Assembly (NCBI RefSeq): GCF_024172085.1
Contig: NZ_JAMZDZ010000001.1
Location: forward strand, 372,001 to 436,000
Direction: 5' to 3'
Length of the DNA: 64,000 nt
Source of the DNA: Hamadaea flava
GTDB lineage: Bacteria > Actinomycetota > Actinomycetes > Mycobacteriales > Micromonosporaceae
A program made the translations under genes and the position numbers. Below the pieces are notes generated by a model. The model made no database searches, was not told the DNA's origin, and was given only the letters and a program-made list of their open reading frames with translations. Positions 8,952 to 16,223 of the stretch are shown in pieces (the stretch's first letter is position 1; each line of letters begins with the position of its first letter).

Positions 8952-9750
8952 GGATCTCGGCGGCGACCCGCTCGGGTACGGCGTCCGGGATCCAGTGGCT
9001 GACCTCGTCCAGCTCGACGAAGGCGTACTCGCCGGTCACGTGGTGGACGCAGGCTTCGGCGGCGGCACGCCCGATCGCGAGGTCGCCGTTGCTCCAGAGG
9101 AACGTCGTCGGTACCGCGACCGGCCCGAGCCGGCCGAAGTCGCCGTGTCCCATCGCGCGGTACCAGTTGAGGCCGCCGGTGAGCCGCTCCCGGTGCAGCA
9201 TCGGTGTCACGTAACGGTCGATGCGACCCTCCGGGCAGCCGAGGAACATCGCCCTGATCCGCAGCCCGTCGTCCTCGAGGAGGACGTCCTCGGCTTCCGG
9301 CGTACGAAAGAAGTCCATGTAGGACGATCGTTCCCGCTGGTCGTCGTCGTGGCGGATGGCGCGCCCGAACGCGGCCACGTGCGGCACCGACAAAGCGGTG
9401 AGGGTCCGGGTGCGCTCGGGATGGCGGGCCGCCAGGTACCAGCCGATCGCCGCGCCCCAATCGTGCCCGACGACGTGCGCCGCCCCGACCCCGAGCTTGT
9501 CAAGCACGGCCAGCGCGTCGGCGGCGATCTCACTGATCTGGTACGCCTCCACCGCCGCCGGCCGGGCACCCGGGGCGTACCCGCGTTGATCGAAGGCGAC
9601 CGTACGCAGGCCGGCGTCCCGAAGGGTCGGCGTGACGAGGTCCCACTCCCCTTTGTGCTGGGGGAACCCGTGGAGCAGCAGCACGACCGGACCGTCTTCC
9701 GGGCCGTCCACGTCGGCGTCGAAGGTCATTCCGCGTACGTCGAACTTCAC
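8935..9750 (-). CDS. Alpha/beta hydrolase, epoxide-hydrolase/haloalkane-dehalogenase-like
   Basis: 271 residues from a GTG overlapping the stop of the WD40 gene by 4 bases (GTGA). Features: oxyanion segment LLLHGFPQHKGEW, nucleophile elbow VVGHDWGAAIGW with Asp as nucleophile, SNGDLAIG for the acid and EVSHWIPD for the catalytic His. An Asp nucleophile in GHDWG is typical of epoxide hydrolases. It is the last gene of the operon 14891-8935; the coupling to the trypsin/NTPase/WD40 gene suggests joint function, either an extra effector or a passenger. This link is inference. Confidence 0.85.
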   Translation of the reverse strand: MKFDVRGMTFDADVDGPEDGPVVLLLHGFPQHKGEWDLVTPTLRDAGLRTVAFDQRGYAPGARPAAVEAYQISEIAADALAVLDKLGVGAAHVVGHDWGAAIGWYLAARHPERTRTLTALSVPHVAAFGRAIRHDDDQRERSSYMDFFRTPEAEDVLLEDDGLRIRAMFLGCPEGRIDRYVTPMLHRERLTGGLNWYRAMGHGDFGRLGPVAVPTTFLWSNGDLAIGRAAAEACVHHVTGEYAFVELDEVSHWIPDAVPERVAAEILKRAA

Positions 9751-12700
9751 GCGACGATCTCCCATCGGGTCAGGCCGAGCGCGGCCGAGATGCTGACGAG
9801 CGCCGAAGTGCCGGGGTCCGCCGCGATCGTCCGCAACGGCTCGGTCCGGGCGTACGCGAGCGGCCACCCGTCCGTCGTCCAGGTACGCACCCCGTCGTCG
9901 CCGGAGGTCACCAGCACGTCGCCGGACAGGGCGATCCCGGTGATCGGGCTCGGCGAGGTGGCGACGATCCGCTGACCGCCGGAACCCACATCCCAGCGCC
10001 GGATCTGCCCCGCCGCATCCCCGGAGTACGCGTACCCGCCGTCCAGGACGACCGCCCAGACCGGCTCCTCCCCCGGATGCACCCGGATCGGCTCAGCTCC
10101 CTCGCGCAGAATGCGTACGCTCCCCGACATGTGACCGGTGACGACGAGGCCGTCGTCGGCGACGGCGACCGCCGTGACCGAGTCACCCACCCGCGCCTGA
10201 GGGATGTTCTCCCACCAGCCGGAGCCGGGCGCGGACCGCCAGACCGATACGCCGCCCCGGCCGCCGCCCGCGGCGAGACGACCGCCGTCCGGCGAGGCGG
10301 CCAGCAACCGGCCGCCCTCGTGCCACAGCGCCGGGCCGGCGACTGTGCCGCTGCCGCCTGCTTCCGCCATTGGGGTCCCAGTGGCAGTCCGGAGGTCGGG
10401 GAAGATCACGCGGCCGTCGTCGAGCAGCGCCGCGATCCCGGAACGCGTGACGGCCACCCCGTGAATGGGCTGCCCCAAATCGACGGTCAGGTCACCCGGC
10501 CGGAGCTCGTCACCCGACCACAGCCCGTCACCCGACCAGATCTGGAGCCGACCGTCCTGTCGCGCGCCCACGACCAACCCGCCGGTCGGCCCGCCGCCCA
10601 ACTCGTCCCCGGTCGGCCGGTCCCCTGCTGATCTTGAATGGTTGGCGTCGCCAGGGCGACGATTTCTGTTCAAGGTCAACTCCGCCGCACCCACGCCGGA
10701 GCCCGCGCCGCCCGCGACAGCGGATCCGCCGCCAGAACCGGCAGCGCCGAAGCCCGCACCGGTGGATCCGCCAGCAGAGTCCAGGCTGGCGGAGCCGATC
10801 GCGACAGCGGTCCACGGAGCGTCACGAGCGGCGAGCCCATCCCCCGCAAGGTCCCAGACGTGCACCAGTTCCTCGGCGGCTGTCGACATGACCAGCGACC
10901 CGTCCGGGCTGACCGCGACGCAGCGTACCGGCTGCCGGTGCCGCCCGAGGACGCGCCCGGGCACGACATCGCCGTCCAAGGTCCGCACCGCCAGCGCCGA
11001 CGAAGCCGCCGCAGAAGCCGCCGCAGAAGCCGCCGCAGAAGCCGCCGCAGAAGCCGCGGCCGAGGAGGAGGAGGAGTCCAGGGGCCAAGCCATGACCTGC
11101 CCGTCCCCGCCACCGGAGAGCACCGAGCGGCCGTCCGGGGTCACGGTCACGCTCCACACCTGGCCCTCGTGCTGCCCGAGCGGCCGCCCCGACTGATCCG
11201 GCGCGACGGACGGATCTGACGGGCCGCCGAGCGGGAACGCGAAGACCTGCCCGATGTACGTGCCCACGATGACCGTGGACCCGTCGGGCGTGATCGTCAT
11301 CGCCTCGGCCCAGCGTTTGACCCGGCCGAGGACCCAGCCGGTGCCCGAGGCCGGCGCCCAGACGCGTACGGTGTCGTCTCGGCCGCCGCTGATCAGCAGG
11401 TTCCCATCCGGGCTGAACACCAGCGACCGGACTTGGTCGTCGTGCTCGCCGATCACGGTCGCCTGGCCGGTGGCGAGGTTCCAGAGGCGTACCTGGCCGT
11501 CCTGGCCGCCGGTGGCGATGCGGTCGCCGCTGGGGGCGTACGCGACGGCCCAGATGTGCCCGGCGCTGTTGATGAACGGCGGATCGTCCAGCGAGTAGCC
11601 GTCGGCGTCGAGCCGCCAGCGTCGCACCGTCTTGTCGGCGGCGCAGGTCGCCATCTCGTCGCCGTGCGGGCTCACGGAGAAGGCCCGGATCGCGCCGAAG
11701 TGGCGGCCGATGTCGACCGCTCGCCCGTCGTCGAGGTCCCAGCGGCGTACGCGGCCGTCGTCGTCGCCGGTGAGGACCTGGGCCGGCCCGAGGAACGCCG
11801 CTGCCCAGACCTGTCGGCTGCCCGAGTCCACGGTACGCGTCAAGGACCGGCTGGCGCGTCCGGTCGTCGACACCGCGACGATCGCCGGGGCCTGCCGGGC
11901 CGCGACCGCCGCCCATCGGGCCGCCGGGAGTCCGGTGTGGACAGCCGTCAGCCCGAGCTGTGCGGCCGGCCGGACCAGCGGGGCTCGCAGTGCGGGACTG
12001 GCGATCTCCAGCACTCGCGACGCCGACCGGACCTCCGCCGACGTGGCCGCCCCCGTACGCAGCATCGGCCGGACCGCGTCCACCCCGAGGACGTCGATCG
12101 CACTGGCCAGCCAGCCCGGGTCGGCCAGGAACCCGAGGTCACCCCCGGCGGCCATGACCGCCCAGGGCCGGTGTTCGAGCAGGTGCCGAGGGGTGTCTGC
12201 GGGCCAGCCCCGGGCCGCCCAGGAGTCCGCCCATGCCGCGACCTGCGCCGTGAACGGCGCGAGGCGTACCGGGCCGAAGACGGTGTCCCGGCAGGTGTCC
12301 AGCAGCGTCTGGTGGGCGAACCGCCAGCCGCCGGTGTCCTCCAGCACCCGCCCGAACCGCGCCCGCAGCAGCGCCTCCACGTCGAACGCCGAAACCTCCG
12401 CCGCCGGGCCCCCGAACGCCGAAACCCCCGCCGAACCCGCGAACCGCGAAGACGCCGAACCATCGAACCCCGATGGCGGCGCGGCCCCACTGGACGTGTC
12501 CAAGGGCGAGCTGAGAACGGACGCCAGCTCGTCGGCGGTCAACGGACCTGCCGCCGCGGTCAGCACGCCAAGAACTCCGCGCGTCGTAGCGTCCGCGGCC
12601 AGCTCGCGCAGATCGGACTCGGCCCGCTGCTCGACCCGCTGCGCCTCGACGACCTGGGTCAGCTCGGCCGGATACAGCGTCCACAGCGGATGGTCCGGGT

Positions 12701-13916
12701 GCACGTCGTCGGGCACCGGCGTCTTGCGCCCGGTCACCAGCACGTGCGTGAAGAACGGCGTACGCGACGGCAGCAGGGAGGCGACGCTTCGCTGCCCGGC
12801 GGGCCGGAGGTCTTCGTCGAGTCCGTCGACGATCAGCAGCAGATGGCGTTCGAGACGTTCCGCGCGGTCGGCTGCCCGGGTCCACAGGTCGGCGAACGCC
12901 GCCGCGTCCGGCTCGATAGGCGGGTCCTCACCGAGCAATGCGGCGAGCTGTCCCGTGACGGCCGCGAGGAACCGGTCCGCGCCGGCGTCGAGGGCGCGCC
13001 GCTGCAACAGGTACGCCACGCAGTCGACCCCGTCGGGCGGGCTCGCGGCCAGGTGGGCGGCCAGCGCAGTCTTCCCGGCCCAGGGCGATCCCACTACACG
13101 CCGATAGCCGGGCGAGCCGGTGGCGAAGGCGCGCAGCGCCGCGAGGTCGGCGGCCCGGTCCAGCAGGTCCGGCGTACGCCCCGCGACTTCGGCGATGACG
13201 GCTTGGTAGCCGGCCCGCCGCACGGTCGCGGGCAGACGGACGAGGGTGGCCGGGGTGCAGCCCAGTTCCCGCCACCACAGGCGGGCGTTGGGCAGCCGGT
13301 CGAGGTGCGTGATCGGGGTGGCGGTCAGCGCCGACTCCCCCGCTCGCGGCTGGTGCTCGGTGACGACGCCGAGCACGATCTCGTTCCCGGCCGGACCCGT
13401 CACGACCGCGCTGCCGGAGACGCCGGACCATTGGCTGCGCCCGAGCGCCTCCTGCTGCGGCGGGAGCGGCCGGGGCGTACTGGTCACCCGGAAGGTCAGC
13501 AGGTCGGCGACCCGCTGGTCGGCGGTCGGGATCTCGCCGTCGAGCTGCGCGGTGTCTCGCGTCGAACGTCCGTCCGCCGTCCGGCGTTCCTGAAAGTGCG
13601 GGTAGCCGATCGCCCGGCAGTCGCGGATCACCGCGGCGGCTTCCCGGTCGACCGAGCCGAACCGGAGCGGCCGCACGCCGGGCAGCGGCGTCGCCAGCTC
13701 CAGCAGCGCCAGGTCGGCGCGCTCGCCGCCCAGCAGCAGGACCAGCGCCGGATGCTCCACCTTGTCCACGCCGCGCACGGTGACGGCGCCGTCCGCGGTC
13801 ACGGTGTGCGCCGCGGTCAGCACGAGCCGGTCGGTCACGAGCAGGCCCGAGCCGCTGATCCAGCCGCCGGGACCTTCGCAGAGGACCTCGACGGCACGAT
13901 CGGCGTACCCGGTCAC
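9747..13916 (-). CDS. Trypsin-like protease / STAND-type P-loop NTPase / WD40 protein
   Basis: 1389 residues. Residues 1-215 form a chymotrypsin-fold protease with LTAAHTV (His37), RADLALLEL (Asp68) and SGVSGSAV (Ser167), and no signal peptide. Residues about 255-460 form a P-loop NTPase with Walker A GSPWAGKT (276-283) and Walker B LLLIVDGLDED (364-369), close to STAND/NACHT-like ATPases. From about 690 to the end I count roughly 14 WD40 blades (RRWDLDD, RLWNLAT, HVWDLAG, IRRWDVG and others), enough for two seven-blade propellers. Low-complexity Ser/Ala and Gly inserts interrupt the region. It follows the Trypco2 gene with a GTGA overlap. Predicted: the propellers sense, the NTPase switches, the protease cuts a cytoplasmic target. 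Known precedents are the trypsin-linked NTPase conflict systems of multicellular bacteria. Confidence 0.88.
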   Translation of the reverse strand: MTGYADRAVEVLCEGPGGWISGSGLLVTDRLVLTAAHTVTADGAVTVRGVDKVEHPALVLLLGGERADLALLELATPLPGVRPLRFGSVDREAAAVIRDCRAIGYPHFQERRTADGRSTRDTAQLDGEIPTADQRVADLLTFRVTSTPRPLPPQQEALGRSQWSGVSGSAVVTGPAGNEIVLGVVTEHQPRAGESALTATPITHLDRLPNARLWWRELGCTPATLVRLPATVRRAGYQAVIAEVAGRTPDLLDRAADLAALRAFATGSPGYRRVVGSPWAGKTALAAHLAASPPDGVDCVAYLLQRRALDAGADRFLAAVTGQLAALLGEDPPIEPDAAAFADLWTRAADRAERLERHLLLIVDGLDEDLRPAGQRSVASLLPSRTPFFTHVLVTGRKTPVPDDVHPDHPLWTLYPAELTQVVEAQRVEQRAESDLRELAADATTRGVLGVLTAAAGPLTADELASVLSSPLDTSSGAAPPSGFDGSASSRFAGSAGVSAFGGPAAEVSAFDVEALLRARFGRVLEDTGGWRFAHQTLLDTCRDTVFGPVRLAPFTAQVAAWADSWAARGWPADTPRHLLEHRPWAVMAAGGDLGFLADPGWLASAIDVLGVDAVRPMLRTGAATSAEVRSASRVLEIASPALRAPLVRPAAQLGLTAVHTGLPAARWAAVAARQAPAIVAVSTTGRASRSLTRTVDSGSRQVWAAAFLGPAQVLTGDDDGRVRRWDLDDGRAVDIGRHFGAIRAFSVSPHGDEMATCAADKTVRRWRLDADGYSLDDPPFINSAGHIWAVAYAPSGDRIATGGQDGQVRLWNLATGQATVIGEHDDQVRSLVFSPDGNLLISGGRDDTVRVWAPASGTGWVLGRVKRWAEAMTITPDGSTVIVGTYIGQVFAFPLGGPSDPSVAPDQSGRPLGQHEGQVWSVTVTPDGRSVLSGGGDGQVMAWPLDSSSSSAAASAAASAAASAAASAAASSALAVRTLDGDVVPGRVLGRHRQPVRCVAVSPDGSLVMSTAAEELVHVWDLAGDGLAARDAPWTAVAIGSASLDSAGGSTGAGFGAAGSGGGSAVAGGAGSGVGAAELTLNRNRRPGDANHSRSAGDRPTGDELGGGPTGGLVVGARQDGRLQIWSGDGLWSGDELRPGDLTVDLGQPIHGVAVTRSGIAALLDDGRVIFPDLRTATGTPMAEAGGSGTVAGPALWHEGGRLLAASPDGGRLAAGGGRGGVSVWRSAPGSGWWENIPQARVGDSVTAVAVADDGLVVTGHMSGSVRILREGAEPIRVHPGEEPVWAVVLDGGYAYSGDAAGQIRRWDVGSGGQRIVATSPSPITGIALSGDVLVTSGDDGVRTWTTDGWPLAYARTEPLRTIAADPGTSALVSISAALGLTRWEIVA
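11002..11061. repeat. 12-bp tandem repeat inside the WD40 region
   Basis: Four perfect copies and one partial copy of GAAGCCGCCGCA on the + strand, read on the - strand as repeated Ser-Ala-Ala-Ala. It lies in the loop after the sixth WD40 blade. Because the unit is 12 bp, copy-number change keeps the frame. Confidence 0.9.
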
Positions 13917-14218
13917 GCGGGTTTCTCCAGGCCACGTGAGCCCACCTTGATCGGGAGGCCGTCCGCGTCGACCGGCGGCTCCAGCACGATGGTCACCTTC
14001 TGCACCGACTCGCTCGCGACTCCGGCCTGCCCGCCCAGCTCCACCACCCAGAACCGCACCCCGCCCCGCGCCTCCGCGCTGCGGGTCACGCCCACCTGGA
14101 ACTCCAGCGTCACCTGGCCCACCGGGAACTGCACCGGCGCGTCCACCGCCTCCGCACTCGCCCGCGCGAGTTCCGCGCGCAAGGCCTGGACGACGTCGAC
14201 GAGCCCGATCTGCGACAT
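13913..14218 (-). CDS. Trypco2 (trypsin-co-occurring domain 2) protein
   Basis: 101 residues. The pattern IGLVDVVQALRAELARA, VGQVTLEFQVGVTR, GVRFWVVELGG and VQKVTIVLEP is what I recognise as Trypco2, a small beta-rich domain found next to trypsin-like proteases in predicted conflict systems. I take the ATG at 14218, which has GGAAGG 9 bases upstream; the ATG at 14227 directly abuts that site. The stop overlaps the start of the protease gene (GTGA), so the two proteins are probably made in step. Likely role: adaptor or regulator of the protease; this is inferred from family context, not shown. Confidence 0.8.
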   Translation of the reverse strand: MSQIGLVDVVQALRAELARASAEAVDAPVQFPVGQVTLEFQVGVTRSAEARGGVRFWVVELGGQAGVASESVQKVTIVLEPPVDADGLPIKVGSRGLEKPA

Positions 14219-14240
14219 GCGGACCATCCTTCCCGGCCGC

Positions 14241-14891
14241 TCAGACCATGCGCAAGACCGTGGTGTGCTTCAGGTCCGCGTCCTCCAGGTCCTCATTCAC
14301 CGGTACGCGGAAAGCAGCGACCTGCTCGAAGCCGGTGGTCGGGCGGTAAGCGCGTCCGGGGTCCCCGACCAGCACCAGCGCCCCGCGTTCGTGCTGCCGT
14401 CGCAGGAACCCGAGCATCGCGTTCGCCATGTCGCGGCTGTAGAAGACGTCCCCGGCCAGCACGACGTCGGCGTCCGGGACGGGCAGTTCGGGCGGCGTAC
14501 TCAGCAGATCGCCGAGCGCCCGGTCGACGGTCACCCCGTTCAGCTCCGCGTTGAGCGCGATCGCCGCGTCGGCGTACTCGTCGATCTCATTGGCGACGAC
14601 GCTGCGCGCGCCGGACCGCGCGGCCGCGATGGCGACGAGCCCGCCGCCGGCGGCCAGATCGAGGACGGACTTGCCGGCCACCAGCTCGGGATGGTCGAGG
14701 AGGTGGCGGGCGAGGCCCTGGCCGCCGGCCCAGGCGAAGGCCCAGAACGGCGGCGGGAGTCCCTTCCGCCCGGTGACCTGCTCCATCAGCTCCCACAGCG
14801 GGATGGCCTCGGTGGCCTGCCGGAGCTTCAGCTCGGGCAGGAACGGCAGCCCCAGCGGTTCGGTGTGGGCCCGGACGAAGTCGATCAGCAC
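14241..14891 (-). CDS. Class I SAM methyltransferase, ETFB-lysine/protein methyltransferase-like
   Basis: 216 residues. SAM-binding motif I is VLDLAAGGGLVAIAAA, the acidic residue after strand 2 is in VANEIDEYADAAI, and DVVLAGDVFYSRDMA resembles motif IV of the METTL20/ETFB lysine methyltransferase group. The GTG start at 14891 has TAGGGT 8 bases upstream and no Shine-Dalgarno, implying a leaderless mRNA. It is first in the operon that continues, after a 22-base gap, into Trypco2. Whether it modifies a component of the conflict system or merely shares the promoter is open. Confidence 0.8.
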   Translation of the reverse strand: MLIDFVRAHTEPLGLPFLPELKLRQATEAIPLWELMEQVTGRKGLPPPFWAFAWAGGQGLARHLLDHPELVAGKSVLDLAAGGGLVAIAAARSGARSVVANEIDEYADAAIALNAELNGVTVDRALGDLLSTPPELPVPDADVVLAGDVFYSRDMANAMLGFLRRQHERGALVLVGDPGRAYRPTTGFEQVAAFRVPVNEDLEDADLKHTTVLRMV

Positions 14892-14954
14892 GCCTGTAGA
14901 CCCTACCCATCGGGCTGATCCACTGGACGGCAGTCGGCCCGTACGCTGTCCGCC

Positions 14955-15482
14955 GTGACCTCCGTCGAACACATCCGGGACGCTGCCCGTGCCGATCAAT
15001 ACTGGGCGCTGGTGCCGCAGGGCCCCGGATTCTGGTCGCTGTGCCGCTTCGACGACACCACGGGATTCGTCGGCCCGCCGATGCACGTCTCCGGCGCCAT
15101 CGGCGTCCATCCCGGGGTGGCCGTCGCCTGGGCGCAGCGGATCACCGGGCTGCCGGGCTGGGTGCCGATGATGTCCCGGCCGGGTGTCCTGGTCGAGGAG
15201 GCGTACTCGCTGGTCCTGGAGATCGCCCACCAGCCGCGCACCGGGCGGCGGATCGTGTTGCGGGTGGAGGCCGACCCGCAGCGGCCGAGCGGCGCGTCCG
15301 TCGTGGTGCGCGAGCGCTGGGACGCGTCGGGCCTCTACAGCGAGGCACTGTCGGTTGTGGACCGCGCCGAGTTCGCGGACGAGGCGCAGATGCTCCAGCA
15401 GACCGCGGACGGGTTCGGGCTGGACCCGGCGCTGTGGACGGCGGTCCTGCCCGGCGTCGAGTGGGCGCACGGCCCGCTCTGA
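14955..15482 (+). CDS. Hypothetical protein, 175 residues
   Basis: I do not recognise a family. The sequence is soluble, rich in Trp and aromatic residues near the N-terminus (QYWALVPQGPGFWSLCRF), with an amphipathic beta-like middle (RRIVLRVEADP) and no signal peptide. Codon use matches its neighbours, so it is likely real. It diverges from the methyltransferase across only 63 bases. TACGCT ends 7 bases before its GTG start, fitting a leaderless promoter. The 3' side faces a long inverted repeat at 15571-15635. Confidence 0.7.
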   Translation: MTSVEHIRDAARADQYWALVPQGPGFWSLCRFDDTTGFVGPPMHVSGAIGVHPGVAVAWAQRITGLPGWVPMMSRPGVLVEEAYSLVLEIAHQPRTGRRIVLRVEADPQRPSGASVVVRERWDASGLYSEALSVVDRAEFADEAQMLQQTADGFGLDPALWTAVLPGVEWAHGPL

Positions 15483-15570
15483 GCGAGCCGCACCAAACCT
15501 GTCATGCCCGACACTGTCCTCATTTGACAGACAATCGGACTGGACTGCCACCCGGGGGTGCCGCAGGATG

Positions 15571-15635
15571 GGTGTCGGTGCGGCGACGCCATGTTCGACA
15601 CGGCTCGCACCCGACCGCGTCGCCGCACCGACACC
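15571..15635. terminator. 19-bp perfect inverted repeat between convergent genes
   Basis: Arms 15571-15589 and 15617-15635 are perfectly complementary (left arm GGTGTCGGTGCGGCGACGC) around a 27-base centre. It sits between the ends of the 14955 (+) and 15657 (-) genes, so a bidirectional terminator is the simplest reading. The loop is long for a terminator and no T-run is present, so a stable RNA or a DNA-level palindrome is also possible. Confidence 0.5.
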
Positions 15636-15656
15636 TCTGCACGTCAGCGCCCGGCT

Positions 15657-16151
15657 CTAGAGCGCGCCGGCCTCCTGGATCACGCCCACGACCGATTTGG
15701 CGATCTCGGGCATCCCGCCGTCGGCCGGGCAGTCCACGTAGGCCACGCTGATCGCGTCGACGCTGACCACGTAGGAGAAGGCGTCGCGGCACTGGGTCGG
15801 CTTCTGCGACCGCAGCGCCTCCTGGCCGAGCCGCTGGTCCGAGGTCAGCCCCAGCAGCTGATCCAGCCGGGCCGCCGTCAGCTTGCCCGTCTTGGTCGAC
15901 CCGTTCTTGGCCGTCTTCGTCCAGCTGCCGTCCGGGGTCACGGCGACCTTGTCACTCATTCCGGCGATTCCGCCGGCCCGGCGTACCTCGAGCGTGGTGA
16001 ACCGGGCGGCGAGGGTCGGCGCGGCCATGGTCGCCTCCGTCGAGGGCTGCTGGCCAGGGCTGTTGGCGCAGCCGGTCAGCAAAGCGAGGGCTACCGATAT
16101 GACACCTAGTGTCCATCGGCCGGACAAGGATGTCACATTCCCAGCATTCAC
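15657..16151 (-). CDS. Lipoprotein with emfourin-like (M4 protease inhibitor) domain
   Basis: 164 residues. The signal peptide ends in a lipobox (ALLTGC, Cys near 28). The mature part contains LEVRRAGGIAGMSDKVAV, a downstream LTAARLDQLLGL helix and FSYVVSVDAISVAYVDCP, matching the emfourin pattern R-x-G-G-x-A-G followed by a short helix and a final beta hairpin. Emfourins inhibit thermolysin-like (M4) proteases and are encoded beside them. The gene diverges from an M4 protease across a 72-base promoter region, which supports the assignment. A membrane-anchored inhibitor would guard the cell surface. Confidence 0.65.
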   Translation of the reverse strand: MNAGNVTSLSGRWTLGVISVALALLTGCANSPGQQPSTEATMAAPTLAARFTTLEVRRAGGIAGMSDKVAVTPDGSWTKTAKNGSTKTGKLTAARLDQLLGLTSDQRLGQEALRSQKPTQCRDAFSYVVSVDAISVAYVDCPADGGMPEIAKSVVGVIQEAGAL

Positions 16152-16223
16152 AATGTGTCTTCCTTCGATATATAAATCTCTCGGTGGCTACCGCCATCAT
16201 CACACTAAGTCGGGGAGGACTCA

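Noticed and set aside
11002-11061. CRISPR-like short repeat array
   Set aside because: Directly abutting 12-bp units without spacers inside a coding frame.
11433-14918. 1161-codon + strand frame opposite the WD40/protease gene
   Set aside because: GC-rich shadow frame; Arg/Gly-rich translation without domains, while the - strand encodes clear trypsin, NTPase and WD40 domains.
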